A stretch of DNA of 18,565 nt from Prevotellaceae bacterium UBA1746. GTDB lineage: Bacteria; Bacteroidota; Bacteroidia; Bacteroidales; Bacteroidaceae. This document shows, piece after piece, positions 7,196-15,869 of this stretch. The stretch is taken from assembly GCA_002314875.1 (NCBI GenBank), contig DCHS01000008.1, positions 177 to 18,741 of the forward strand. The letters are read 5' to 3'. Every line of letters begins with the position of its first letter. The stretch's first letter is position 1. The notes beneath the pieces were generated by a model. It was not told where the DNA came from and made no database searches. It was given only the letters and a program-made list of their open reading frames with translations. The translations under genes and the position numbers were made by a program.

Positions 7196-7209
7196 TTAGA
7201 GTTGCAAGC

Positions 7210-8112
7210 GTGAAATCTCTCATTTTTTGCTTTTTTGCCCTTTTCACCTTCCTCGGCCTTCGTGCCCAGGAACTGGACGCTCGTGTCACCATCAACCACC
7301 AACAAGTTGAAGGAACGAATACCAGTGTCTTCGAGAATCTGGAAGAAGCTTTGACCAATCTGCTCAACAGCCGTCATTGGACGGATATGCAGTTCCAGAA
7401 GAATGAGCGCATCAACTGCAATTTCAGCATCCAGGTCAAGAAATACGACGATTCTGACAACCTCTTCAACTGCCAACTCAGTGTTTCTGCCACCCGTCCT
7501 GTCTTCAATTCCTCCTATACCACGACGACCTTCTCCACGGTGGACAACAACTTCAACTTCAATTACAAGGAATTTGACCAGTTGGAGTTCCGCAAGGATA
7601 TGATCGACAATGATCTCATGGCGATGATCGGCTACTACGTTTACCTCATCATCGGCATTGATATGGACACAATGTCTCCCAAGGGAGGAACCCCCTATCT
7701 GCAGACGGCCCTCGATATTTGCAACAGTGCCCAGAGTCTGAGCGTTTCTGCCAAAGGTTGGAAAGCCTTTGATGACGGCAAGAACCGTCACGGCATTGTC
7801 AACGACTGGCTCGACGGAAGTATGGAACCGTTCCGTAATATGCAGTACAAATACCATCGCGAGGGTCTTGACCTCATGGTGGAAAACAGTGAGCGTGCCC
7901 GTGCCAACATCACCGAAGCCTTCGAATTGCTCCAGTCGGCTCGCGAAAATAAATCCATGAGCATGCTCCCCCAACTTTGGACTGAATACAAAGCGGACGA
8001 AATCGTTGGAATATATCAGGATCACGCCACTCAGAAAGAGAAGGATTTCCTAACAGAACTTCTCGGCAAAATCAACGCATCCAAGAGTTCCACCTGGAAC
8101 AAAATCAAATAA
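7210..8112 (+). CDS. Secreted DUF4835 family protein
   Basis: A 300-residue exported protein recognised as the Bacteroidota DUF4835 family, which some annotations name PorD of the type IX secretion system. I recall that label only loosely and give no symbol. Residues 1-20 form a signal peptide ending LRAQ, so the mature protein is periplasmic or at the outer membrane. Recognisable family segments are FSIQVKKYD (residues 73-81), SATRPVFNSSY, FRKDMIDNDLMAMIGYYVYLIIGIDMDTMSPKGG and the C-terminal PQLWTEYKADEIVGIY. The start is GTG: the nearest in-frame stop upstream is at 7174-7176 with no ATG between. First gene of an apparent four-gene run with recN 20 nt downstream, a pairing I remember as common in the phylum. 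Confidence 0.85.
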   Translation: MKSLIFCFFALFTFLGLRAQELDARVTINHQQVEGTNTSVFENLEEALTNLLNSRHWTDMQFQKNERINCNFSIQVKKYDDSDNLFNCQLSVSATRPVFNSSYTTTTFSTVDNNFNFNYKEFDQLEFRKDMIDNDLMAMIGYYVYLIIGIDMDTMSPKGGTPYLQTALDICNSAQSLSVSAKGWKAFDDGKNRHGIVNDWLDGSMEPFRNMQYKYHREGLDLMVENSERARANITEAFELLQSARENKSMSMLPQLWTEYKADEIVGIYQDHATQKEKDFLTELLGKINASKSSTWNKIK

Positions 8113-8132
8113 TCTCCATAACTTAGCATCCC

Positions 8133-9791
8133 TTGTTAGAATCTCTCCATATCTCGAACTACGCCCTCATCGAAAGTCTTGATCTCCGACTCGACGAGGG
8201 CTTCAGTGTTATTACCGGTGAGACTGGTGCAGGAAAGAGCATCATCCTCGGTGCGCTCGGTCTCCTACAAGGTAATCGCGCCGACATCAAGGTCATTAAA
8301 GGCGATGCTAAGAAGTGCGTCGTTGAAGGAATATTCACCGCCGAGGGTCTCGGCGTTCGTGAAATTCTGGAAGCAGAAGAAATCGACTGCGACGACGAGA
8401 CTATCATCGTCCGCCGTGAGATTGCGGCAAGCGGAAAAAGCCGTACTTTCATCAACGACACCCCTGTAACACTGAATGTTCTGCGGGAAGTCAGCGAACG
8501 TCTCATCGACATTCACTCCCAGCATCAGAACCTTCTCCTCTCCCACGAAACCTTCATTATCGATACCCTCGACTGCGTTTCCCAATCTCCTATTATATAT
8601 AAGGAGTATACAGAAGCCTTTGACAAATGGCGTGAGGCCAACCGGAAACTGCAGGAAATGAAGGACGCTGCGGCACGCTCTCAGGCTGATCAGGATTTCA
8701 TTGCTTTCCAACTCTCCCAATTGGCAGAAGCCAATCTTCAAGATGGAGAACTGGAGGAATTGGAAGAAGAACAGCAGACTCTGGCGCACGCAGAAGACAT
8801 CAAGTCTGCACTTTATGGTGCCAGTGGTGCTTTACAGAATGATGAAAACGATGTTCTTTCTGCTTTGAAGCAAGCTTGCAATGCCCTCCTCGAAGCCGGA
8901 GAATATCTGCCTGCTGCCAGCGAGTTGGCAGAGCGCCTGGAAAGTTCCCGCATCGAGATTGACGATATCTTCAACGAAATTGAAGATGAGGCCGAACATG
9001 TGGAATTTGATCCACGTCGCCTGGAATTTGTAGACGACCGCATTGCCGTCATCACTACCCTTCTAAAAAAGCATCGTGTGGAAAGTGTTGCAGAACTCCT
9101 TCAAATACAAGCAGACTTACAAGCAAAAATCGATATCATCGAGAATGCTGACGACAATATCGCACGTCAGGAAGCCTTGGTCAATACGGCTTTCAAGAAA
9201 CTGTCCGCTGCTGGAGAAAAACTCACCAAGTCTCGCAAAAATGCTGCTGACGAGGTAGTAAAAGCGCTGATAACCAGCATGCAAGGATTAGGAATGCCGA
9301 ATGTAAAGATAGTCTTTGAATTCAGCCTTCGCAATCATCCCGACCGTTCAGGTTTGGACAATGTCCGTTTCCTTTTCTCTGCCAATAAGTCCGTTGCCCC
9401 GCAAGACATTGCACAGACGGCTTCCGGTGGTGAAATTGCCCGTCTGATGCTTGCCCTCAAAGCCCTTATTGCCCAGAAGAAGAACCTTCCCACCATTATC
9501 TTCGACGAAATCGATACAGGTGTGAGCGGCACAATGGCAGAACGCATGGGGCAGGTTATGGAAAAGGTCGGCCAGCATGCCCAAGTGCTTTGCATTACCC
9601 ACCTTCCCCAGATTGCCGCTTTGGGCAGTCACCATTTCCGTGTTTACAAGAAGGAAGATGAAACGGGAACCGTCTCTCACATCATTCCCCTTGACAATGA
9701 CGAACGCATCCGCGAAATCGCCAATATGCTTTCTGGTGAACGCCTCACTCCCGAGGCTCTTGCCAACGCCAAAATACTACTTAGATTATGA
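8133..9791 (+). CDS. recN: DNA repair protein RecN
   Basis: A 552-residue SMC-like ATPase of double-strand-break repair, close to the usual 553. The N-terminal half-ATPase has Walker A GETGAGKS (29-36) and the RecN-typical opening LESLHISNYALIESLDL. A central coiled coil spans about 150-370. The C-terminal half has the signature TASGGE (429-434) and Walker B IIFDEIDTG (455-463). All are intact. The start is TTG at 8133: a TAG lies in frame at 8124, no ATG lies between, and the resulting N-terminus fits the family exactly. The stop TGA overlaps the next ATG (ATGA, 9788-9791), implying translational coupling. A strong repair gene sitting inside a run of secreted-protein genes is notable. Confidence 0.97.
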   Translation: MLESLHISNYALIESLDLRLDEGFSVITGETGAGKSIILGALGLLQGNRADIKVIKGDAKKCVVEGIFTAEGLGVREILEAEEIDCDDETIIVRREIAASGKSRTFINDTPVTLNVLREVSERLIDIHSQHQNLLLSHETFIIDTLDCVSQSPIIYKEYTEAFDKWREANRKLQEMKDAAARSQADQDFIAFQLSQLAEANLQDGELEELEEEQQTLAHAEDIKSALYGASGALQNDENDVLSALKQACNALLEAGEYLPAASELAERLESSRIEIDDIFNEIEDEAEHVEFDPRRLEFVDDRIAVITTLLKKHRVESVAELLQIQADLQAKIDIIENADDNIARQEALVNTAFKKLSAAGEKLTKSRKNAADEVVKALITSMQGLGMPNVKIVFEFSLRNHPDRSGLDNVRFLFSANKSVAPQDIAQTASGGEIARLMLALKALIAQKKNLPTIIFDEIDTGVSGTMAERMGQVMEKVGQHAQVLCITHLPQIAALGSHHFRVYKKEDETGTVSHIIPLDNDERIREIANMLSGERLTPEALANAKILLRL

Positions 9792-11488
9792 AAAAAATCA
9801 ATATACTCCTTTTGACACTTGCCTGCGGAATGACAGCATTCGCCCAGAAGCCCGCAGACCTCAACAAGGCTGTTGCCAGCATCATCACCTACGATGCCAA
9901 AGGCAATGTTTTGAACTCTACCAACGGCTTCTTCATCGGAGAATCCGGCGAAGTTATTGCCCCTTATCAGGCTTTCAAGTCTGCCGTTCGTGCTGATGTC
10001 ATCAACTGGCAGGGACAGCAGTCTCAGGTCCTCCGCGTTGTAGGCGCCTCCAGTTCCTATGACCTCATTCGCGTGACAACGGATGTTCCCACCAAGAAGT
10101 TGAACTATCTGACCGCAAGCAGCACCGCTGCCACCCAGGGCCAGACGCTTCAGTTGCCTTATTATACCACCGAAAAGAAAGCACTTCCAGAGAGCACAAC
10201 AATTACGTCTGCCTCTCCCTGGAACAACCATTATTACTACGAAGTTTCTGCTCCCAACGAAGAACGCTTCGTAGGTTGTCCCGTGCTGGATGCCAACAAT
10301 CAGGTTGTGGCCATGATCCAGAAGAATGTTCTCAAAGACGCGACAACAGCTTGCGCCATTGATGTGAACTTTGCTTTGGATTTGAATACCAGCGCATTGA
10401 GCATTTTCAGCAATGACTTAAACGATGTGCTCATCCCCAAGTTGGTTCCCACAACGAACGAAGACGATGCGTTCTCCTATGTATATATGATGTTGCACTC
10501 ACAACTTGCACCCGAATTCGTATTGACCGCATCAGACGACTTCATCGCCGCATTCCCCAACAATGCAAAGATTTACGCTGAACGCGCTATCTATCAAGCA
10601 GCTCGCGGAAACTATGCCGAAGCTGATGCAGATTTGAACAAGGGTATTGCCCTCGGAGGTTCTGCTCTCGGCGATCTCTATAACACCCGCAGTTCCTTGA
10701 TATACAATAAGGTCATCAATGCCGAAGGCGGTAATGATGCCTATCCTGCATGGACTCTCGAAAGTGCCCTTGAATCTTCTCGTCAGGCCTACGCTACCAG
10801 TCCGCAGCCCATCTACCTGATTCAGGAAGGTCATGTGCTTTTCAGTATGCAAAAGTACCAGGAAGCCTACGAGCAGTTCCAGAAGGTCAACGCTTCCGAA
10901 CTCGCTAATGCTCAGAGTTTTTACTATGCAGCAAATGCCCTCGAACATGCCAATGGCGAAGAATCCCAGATCATTGCGCTCCTCGACAGTTGTGTCGCTC
11001 ATTTGAAGACTCCCTACAATGCTGATGCAGCTCCCTACATTTTTGCTCGCGCTCAGCGTTTGGACAACGCCGGCCAGCACCGTCGCGCTACTGCTGATTA
11101 CAACGAATACGAAAAGATCATCGGCCCAAGCAATCTCAATGCCTATTTCTATTTCCTCCGTATGCAGTCCGAACTAGGCAGCCGCATGTATCAGCAGGCC
11201 CTTGACGATATTGCAACCGCTATTATCCGTGCAGCTTCCACTGACGAAAAGAAGGAATATCTCTACCAGCAAGCCGTTCTCCAGTTGCAGGTAAAACTCC
11301 TCGACGAATGCATCACTTCCTGCGAACAGATTATCGCCATTGACAGCAACGACGGTGAAACCTACAAGATTCTTGGTATCGCCTATGGCGAAAAGGGCAA
11401 CAAGGCCAAAGCCAATCAGAACCTCTTGAAGGCGAAGGAACTCAAAGCCGAAAATGTAGAAGCACTCCTTGAAAAATACAAGAAGTAA
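9788..11488 (+). CDS. Secreted TPR protein with degenerate trypsin-like domain
   Basis: A 566-residue protein with a signal peptide (1-19, ending TAFA), so periplasmic or surface-exposed. Residues about 25-205 resemble a HtrA/trypsin-like fold: NGFFIGESGEVIAPYQAF (46-63) sits where the His region would be, SYDLIRV (90-96) matches the Asp strand, and VGCPVLDANNQVVAM (162-176) matches the GNSGGPVLD region. The expected His and Ser are absent (Tyr/Gln and Phe/Val in their places); only the Asp remains. The domain therefore looks like a pseudoprotease. Residues about 225-560 form several tetratricopeptide-type helical repeats (NYAEADADLNKGIALG, KYQEAYEQFQKV, MYQQALDDIATAI, KGNKAKANQNLLKA), which bind protein partners. 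Its ATG overlaps the recN stop by 4 bp. The partner and function are unknown. Confidence 0.7.
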   Translation: MKKINILLLTLACGMTAFAQKPADLNKAVASIITYDAKGNVLNSTNGFFIGESGEVIAPYQAFKSAVRADVINWQGQQSQVLRVVGASSSYDLIRVTTDVPTKKLNYLTASSTAATQGQTLQLPYYTTEKKALPESTTITSASPWNNHYYYEVSAPNEERFVGCPVLDANNQVVAMIQKNVLKDATTACAIDVNFALDLNTSALSIFSNDLNDVLIPKLVPTTNEDDAFSYVYMMLHSQLAPEFVLTASDDFIAAFPNNAKIYAERAIYQAARGNYAEADADLNKGIALGGSALGDLYNTRSSLIYNKVINAEGGNDAYPAWTLESALESSRQAYATSPQPIYLIQEGHVLFSMQKYQEAYEQFQKVNASELANAQSFYYAANALEHANGEESQIIALLDSCVAHLKTPYNADAAPYIFARAQRLDNAGQHRRATADYNEYEKIIGPSNLNAYFYFLRMQSELGSRMYQQALDDIATAIIRAASTDEKKEYLYQQAVLQLQVKLLDECITSCEQIIAIDSNDGETYKILGIAYGEKGNKAKANQNLLKAKELKAENVEALLEKYKK

Positions 11489-11530
11489 ACTCGGAAAGAA
11501 TAAAGAGAGAATAAGAAGAAAACACCGCTT

Positions 11531-13594
11531 ATGAAGAAATACATTGCATTACTATGCACCCTTGTTTTCGCTCTTTCTGCCAGTGCCCAAAATTTAACCT
11601 TGTCTGAAGGCTTTGAAGGTTGGGACGGAAAGACGCAGGACTGGCTCCCCACAGGCTGGACGGTGAAGAAATCAGAGGGGCTTCCTAACTATTACAATTC
11701 CTGGTATGTTTCCGGGCAGGCTAATGCCTATGCCCCTGCTGTCCCCGAAGGAAAATACTACGCAGAAATCATCTTTACCAGTAAGGCGGAACAGGACGAA
11801 TGGCTCATCACGCCCAGCTTCACTGTAAAGGCCAATGAAGAACTGGCCTTTAAGATTGGCGTTACCCCGTTCAACCTCCTCAATTGGGATTCCAAGTATT
11901 TCGACTGGAACACCAAAACTTTCAAGGATAAAATAATTGCCGCCGATTTCCAAGTCCTCATCTGCGAAGAGGAAGGCGAATGGACGCAGGTCCTCAGTCT
12001 CTTCGAGCGATACAGTCAATACGACGATACCGATTTGTACAAGAACTACCGCGTTTTTGATTTCTATAACGAAAGCGTCGATCTTTCCGCTTATATCGGC
12101 AAGAAAGTTCGTGTCGCTTTCCGCTATGTCGGTTGCGACGGTGACTCTATGTTCCTCGATGCCATCACCGTCAGTGAGGCTCCCGTTACAGCCGCCTATC
12201 ATCAAGACGGCAGTACGCTCCAGTGGGTTTATGGCGAAGACTTCAACTACCCACTCACCTATGGTGTGCATGTCGTAAGTCCCTATGGCCACGCACGTTA
12301 TGTCAACGACAGTGATGAAAGTGCAACGGAAGTGAATTGGATTTCCAAAAGCATCAACAACGGCAGCGAACAGACTTCATCCGAAAAAGAAGTTTTTGAA
12401 GTCTGCTACAAGCCTGATTACTCCACTGGCGAGTTCCAGAATCTCTATTACGCTCCCACCCTCACCGTTGCGCGTGAAGGTGCGCGTTCCGCCGAATACA
12501 TGGATTCCACCTATCCCCTTGTCATGGTGGGTGGAACGGCAGAAATCAGCGGTTATAAATTTGGCGTGAGCAACTACCGCGTTGACGACGATTACCGCTT
12601 GCTCGGTGAAGAAATCGACGGTCGCATCGGTGTTCCCCGATATGGCTATGCCGAAGGAACCGATTTATATTGGACGCAGAATAATTCTAGCGATAACATT
12701 GAATACCAGCATCTTGTCGGTGTTGGCCATCGTTTTGAACAGCCCGAGAAGCCCATTGTCATCAAAGGCGGTTGGATGCATGCCTACGCAGAATTCAACG
12801 ATAACGCGCAGTTCCAGATTGAAATCTTTGAATATGATGTGGACGGAAACCTCGCCGAGAATCCCGCAGCCACTTGCACCATCAAGGCCAAGGAAACCCT
12901 ACGCGAATATTCCGATTCTAAGGGCATTGTCACCATTCCCTTCAACTTCAAGACGCCCTATGTCCAAACCCAATCCATTCTCCTCGTTTTGAAGGGCTTT
13001 CACGATGCTGACAATGTCAGTTATTTCGGTGCCTATCAGACCAAGAAGCATCGCGAAGACCAGAGTTATGGTTATGCCATCCTGGAGACAAAACATTGCG
13101 ACGGCACCATCACAACCGACTACGACCACGCCATCTCACAGGATGAAGATCCGCTTGGCGGAACCTGCTTCAACTCCTTCCTCTTCGCTCTTGACGCCGA
13201 ATTCCCCTGGCTGGAACTCCAGGAAAAAAACAAGGAGAACCTCATCGGCGATGACCTCTGCTGCGATGTCTATCTCGACAGTTATTACCCTGCCGACCAG
13301 TTAAAAGTAGAGTCCAGCCCTGAAAGCTGGAGCAACACCTTCGAAGGACAATACGACAAGACCGTGATGCACGTCACCGCCATGCCCACAGCCAAACAGC
13401 TTGTCGAGACACTCCAGATTAATGCCAACGGCGTTCTTCGCCCCGTCACAATCCTGCAAAGTCCGACGACGGGAATTTCCGCTGTCAGCACTTCACCCCA
13501 GGAAACTCCGGAAATCTACAATCTCTCCGGCCAGCGTATCCAAAATGCCTCCAACGGCGTCTTTGTGATAAACAAAGAAAAACGCATAAAATAA
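11531..13594 (+). CDS. Large secreted adhesin-like protein with sorting-type tail
   Basis: A 687-residue exported protein whose specific function I do not recognise. Residues 1-20 are a signal peptide ending SASAQ. Residues about 24-195 resemble the choice-of-anchor-J / cleaved-adhesin beta-sandwich: SEGFEG, LPTGWTV, DEWLITPSF, then VDLSAYIGKKVRVAFRY and SMFLDAITVSE. The middle (about 210-600) is beta-rich, with many Asp, Tyr and Asn, and matches nothing I can name. The last 27 residues (661-687, EIYNLSGQRIQNASNGVFVI...KRIK) have the pattern of short C-terminal tails found on type IX-type cargo and related Bacteroidota surface proteins. It starts 42 nt after the TPR gene and ends at a strong terminator, so it is probably the last gene of the operon. 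Confidence 0.65.
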   Translation: MKKYIALLCTLVFALSASAQNLTLSEGFEGWDGKTQDWLPTGWTVKKSEGLPNYYNSWYVSGQANAYAPAVPEGKYYAEIIFTSKAEQDEWLITPSFTVKANEELAFKIGVTPFNLLNWDSKYFDWNTKTFKDKIIAADFQVLICEEEGEWTQVLSLFERYSQYDDTDLYKNYRVFDFYNESVDLSAYIGKKVRVAFRYVGCDGDSMFLDAITVSEAPVTAAYHQDGSTLQWVYGEDFNYPLTYGVHVVSPYGHARYVNDSDESATEVNWISKSINNGSEQTSSEKEVFEVCYKPDYSTGEFQNLYYAPTLTVAREGARSAEYMDSTYPLVMVGGTAEISGYKFGVSNYRVDDDYRLLGEEIDGRIGVPRYGYAEGTDLYWTQNNSSDNIEYQHLVGVGHRFEQPEKPIVIKGGWMHAYAEFNDNAQFQIEIFEYDVDGNLAENPAATCTIKAKETLREYSDSKGIVTIPFNFKTPYVQTQSILLVLKGFHDADNVSYFGAYQTKKHREDQSYGYAILETKHCDGTITTDYDHAISQDEDPLGGTCFNSFLFALDAEFPWLELQEKNKENLIGDDLCCDVYLDSYYPADQLKVESSPESWSNTFEGQYDKTVMHVTAMPTAKQLVETLQINANGVLRPVTILQSPTTGISAVSTSPQETPEIYNLSGQRIQNASNGVFVINKEKRIK

Positions 13595-13601
13595 CCCCCT
13601 C

Positions 13602-13643
13602 AACATCCCCGCCAAATCACAGATCTTGGCGGGGATGTTTTGC
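13602..13643 (+). terminator. Intrinsic terminator after the 7210-13594 gene run
   Basis: A perfect 14-bp stem (AACATCCCCGCCAA at 13602-13615 with its complement at 13626-13639) encloses a 10-nt loop, GC-rich in its inner part. A short T-rich stretch (TTTTGCGTTTATT) overlaps and follows the arm. It begins 7 nt after the stop codon. Confidence 0.8.
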
Positions 13644-13660
13644 GTTTATTACATATAGAC

Positions 13661-13732
13661 TTTGCAAAATTGGGAGTAAAAGCAGCCGAAAAACCGTCTA
13701 TAATAGCGAAAAGTTCATCTCAATTTGGCAAA
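13661..13732. repeat. Imperfect inverted repeat upstream of the glycogen cluster
   Basis: TTTGCAAAATTGGGA (13661-13675) and TCTCAATTTGGCAAA (13718-13732) are complementary at 13 of 15 positions, separated by 42 nt and ending 35 nt before the -33 region of the glycogen promoter. It could be a pair of operator half-sites or a chance result of AT-rich sequence. Confidence 0.4.
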
Positions 13733-13767
13733 AATCGCACATTTTGCTCATTTTTTTATAAAAAAAC

Positions 13768-13798
13768 TTTTCCGATTATCATTTTTTTCCTAATTTTG
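13768..13798 (+). promoter_or_regulatory. Promoter of the glycogen cluster
   Basis: TAATTTTG at 13791-13798 is a perfect TAnnTTTG element. TTTT at 13768-13771 is a 3/4 match to the -33 TTTG with a 19-nt spacer. Predicted transcription from about 13805 leaves an 85-nt A-rich leader before the debranching-enzyme ATG. The rest of the 13644-13889 stretch is AT-rich with no gene seen. Confidence 0.65.
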
Positions 13799-13889
13799 GA
13801 ACGGAAAACGAGGACGCATACCATCCAGGATGCTCCCCGAAGAAACAATTGAAAACCTTAAACTGAATAAATAACCTAAAACAAAGTCT

Positions 13890-15863
13890 ATGTCCTATCT
13901 TGAATTTGACAAAACGCAAATGGTCAACCTCCAGGATTCCCTTCGCAAGGAATTTCTGTTGACATCAAAGACCGGTGCGTATTGTTCCTCCACGCTCGTA
14001 GGCTGTAACATCCGTAAGTACCACGGTCTTCTCGTTGTTCCCGTAGAAGGTATCGACGATGAAAACCATGTGTTGCTCTCCTCGCTCGATGAAACCGTCA
14101 TCCAGCATGGTGCGGAGTTCAACCTCGGTCTCCACAAGTATGTTGGAGACAACTTTAGCCCGAAGGGTCACAAGTACATCGAGAGTTTCTCATGGGAGAA
14201 GGCTCCTGTATGGATTTACCGCATCGGCGGTGTTCGTCTGAAGAAGGAGATCATGTTCCGTAGCGAGACCGACCGTCTCTTCATCCGCTACACACTCCTC
14301 GAAGCTCATTCCGAAACCACCCTTCGTCTCCGTCCCTACCTTGCTTTCCGTAGCGTTCGCGCCTGGACCCACGAGAATGGTGTTGCCAACTCTTCCTACC
14401 AGGACTGCAAGCAGGGTATCAGCATGCGACTCTACGACAGCTATCCCGACCTCTTCATGCAGACCGACAGCAAGAAGGCACAGTGGGTTCATCAGCCTGA
14501 CTGGTACCGCGGTCTCGTCTATGACAAGGAAATGGAACGCGGCTACGGCGATACCGAAGACCTCCTCGTTCCCGGTTACTTCGAAATGAACATCAAGAAG
14601 GGCGAAAGCGTTATCTTTACCGCCAGCCTTGGTGAACGCGAACCTAAGGATTTCAAGAAAATTCTCGAAGACGAAATTGAAAAGCACGATTCTCGCGACG
14701 GTTTCTGGAACTGCCTCGTTAACGCAGCTCACCAGTTCAGACTTACTCCCGAGAACGATCCCAACGAAGCCTATCTCATCGCAGGTTGGCCCTGGTTCAA
14801 GCCCCGTGGCCGTGACACCTTCGTCAGCCTCCCCGGTCTCACCCTCAGCATCGGTGAAATTGATCGTTTCGAAAAGTACATGGCAACCGCCGAAAAGGCA
14901 ATCAATGATTTCATCAACCGCGAGCCCATCAGCGTCAAGATCTACGAAATGGAACAGCCTGATGTCCTCCTCTGGGCAGTATGGTGTCTCCAGCAGTACA
15001 GCAAGGTTGTAGGTCGTGCCGAATGCTTCAAGAAGTATGGCAAGCTCGTTGAGCGCATCATGCAGTTCATTTGGGACGGCAAGCACCCCAACCTCTTCGT
15101 TCACGACAATGGACTCCTCTACTCTAACGGTCGCGATCAGGCTGTGACCTGGATGAATAGCCAGGCATACGGTCGTCCCATCGTTCCCCGTTCCGGCTAC
15201 ATCGTAGAGTTCAATGCGCTCTACTACAATGCCAAGAAGTTCTTCCAGCAGATGTTGGTAGAAAGCGGAACGAAGGCTAACCTCGCCATCGCCGAACAGA
15301 TTGAATCAGAATGCAAGCAGTTCGAACAGAGTTTCCGTCAAGTATTCCTCAACGAATTCGGTTATCTCTGCGACTATGTTGACGGCTACAACCGTAACTA
15401 CGACGTTCGTCCCAACCAATTGCTCGCTATTGCACTCGACTTCTCACCCCTTACCCGTAAGGAATGTAAGACCATCCTCGACTATTGCACCAAGGAACTC
15501 AAGACTCCCAAGGGTATCCGTTCCCTCACTCCAAAGAGCGGTGCATATCGTCCCTCCTACATTGGTCGTCAGGAAGATCGTGACTACGCTTATCATCAGG
15601 GTACAGCATGGCCTTGGCTCATGGGCTTCTATCTCGAAGCATACCACAAGGTTTATCGCATGAGCGGAGTCAACTACATCGAGCGTCAGTTGATTGGCTT
15701 CGAAGAAGAGCTTTATTACCACTGCATTGGTACCATCCCCGAACTCTTCGATGGTAATCCCCGCTTCTCTGGCCGTGGCGCAATTTCATTTGCCATGAAT
15801 GTCAGCGGTATTCTCCGCGCACTCCATCTTGTGCAGGAACTCGAAGCTGAAGACGAAGAATAA
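13890..15863 (+). CDS. Glycogen debranching enzyme (amylo-alpha-1,6-glucosidase, GH133)
   Basis: A 657-residue cytoplasmic enzyme expected to hydrolyse alpha-1,6 branch stubs of glycogen. The N-terminal beta-sandwich domain (about 20-240) opens with the family-typical SLRKEFLLTSKTGAYCSST and IRKYHGLLVVPV. The C-terminal alpha/alpha-barrel domain (about 270-645) contains LIAGWPWFKPRGRDTFVSLP (GWPWF at 299-303, RGRD at 306-309), a conserved stretch of the active-site cleft, then NGRDQAVTWMNS and the Trp/His-rich YHQGTAWPWLMGF near 570. It has a single-domain bacterial architecture without the glucanotransferase half of the eukaryotic enzyme. First gene of a cluster with the GT4 and GH57 genes, an arrangement I know from Bacteroides. 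The start ATG follows an A-rich leader. Abundant C-ending codons (CTC, ATC, TTC, AAC) suggest high expression. Confidence 0.92.
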   Translation: MSYLEFDKTQMVNLQDSLRKEFLLTSKTGAYCSSTLVGCNIRKYHGLLVVPVEGIDDENHVLLSSLDETVIQHGAEFNLGLHKYVGDNFSPKGHKYIESFSWEKAPVWIYRIGGVRLKKEIMFRSETDRLFIRYTLLEAHSETTLRLRPYLAFRSVRAWTHENGVANSSYQDCKQGISMRLYDSYPDLFMQTDSKKAQWVHQPDWYRGLVYDKEMERGYGDTEDLLVPGYFEMNIKKGESVIFTASLGEREPKDFKKILEDEIEKHDSRDGFWNCLVNAAHQFRLTPENDPNEAYLIAGWPWFKPRGRDTFVSLPGLTLSIGEIDRFEKYMATAEKAINDFINREPISVKIYEMEQPDVLLWAVWCLQQYSKVVGRAECFKKYGKLVERIMQFIWDGKHPNLFVHDNGLLYSNGRDQAVTWMNSQAYGRPIVPRSGYIVEFNALYYNAKKFFQQMLVESGTKANLAIAEQIESECKQFEQSFRQVFLNEFGYLCDYVDGYNRNYDVRPNQLLAIALDFSPLTRKECKTILDYCTKELKTPKGIRSLTPKSGAYRPSYIGRQEDRDYAYHQGTAWPWLMGFYLEAYHKVYRMSGVNYIERQLIGFEEELYYHCIGTIPELFDGNPRFSGRGAISFAMNVSGILRALHLVQELEAEDEE

Positions 15864-15869
15864 ATCAGG

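Noticed and set aside
7180..8025. 281-codon minus-strand frame over the DUF4835 gene
   Set aside because: Shadow frame; the plus-strand product has a signal peptide and known family segments.
13640..13852. 70-codon plus-strand frame in the intergenic region before the glycogen cluster
   Set aside because: Needs a TTG start inside the upstream terminator, spans the predicted promoter, and encodes an AT-driven Lys/Phe/Ile composition.
14190..15104. 304-codon open frame on the minus strand inside the debranching enzyme gene
   Set aside because: Long antisense frame created by the strong codon bias of the sense gene; no family resemblance and no promoter or A-rich leader.
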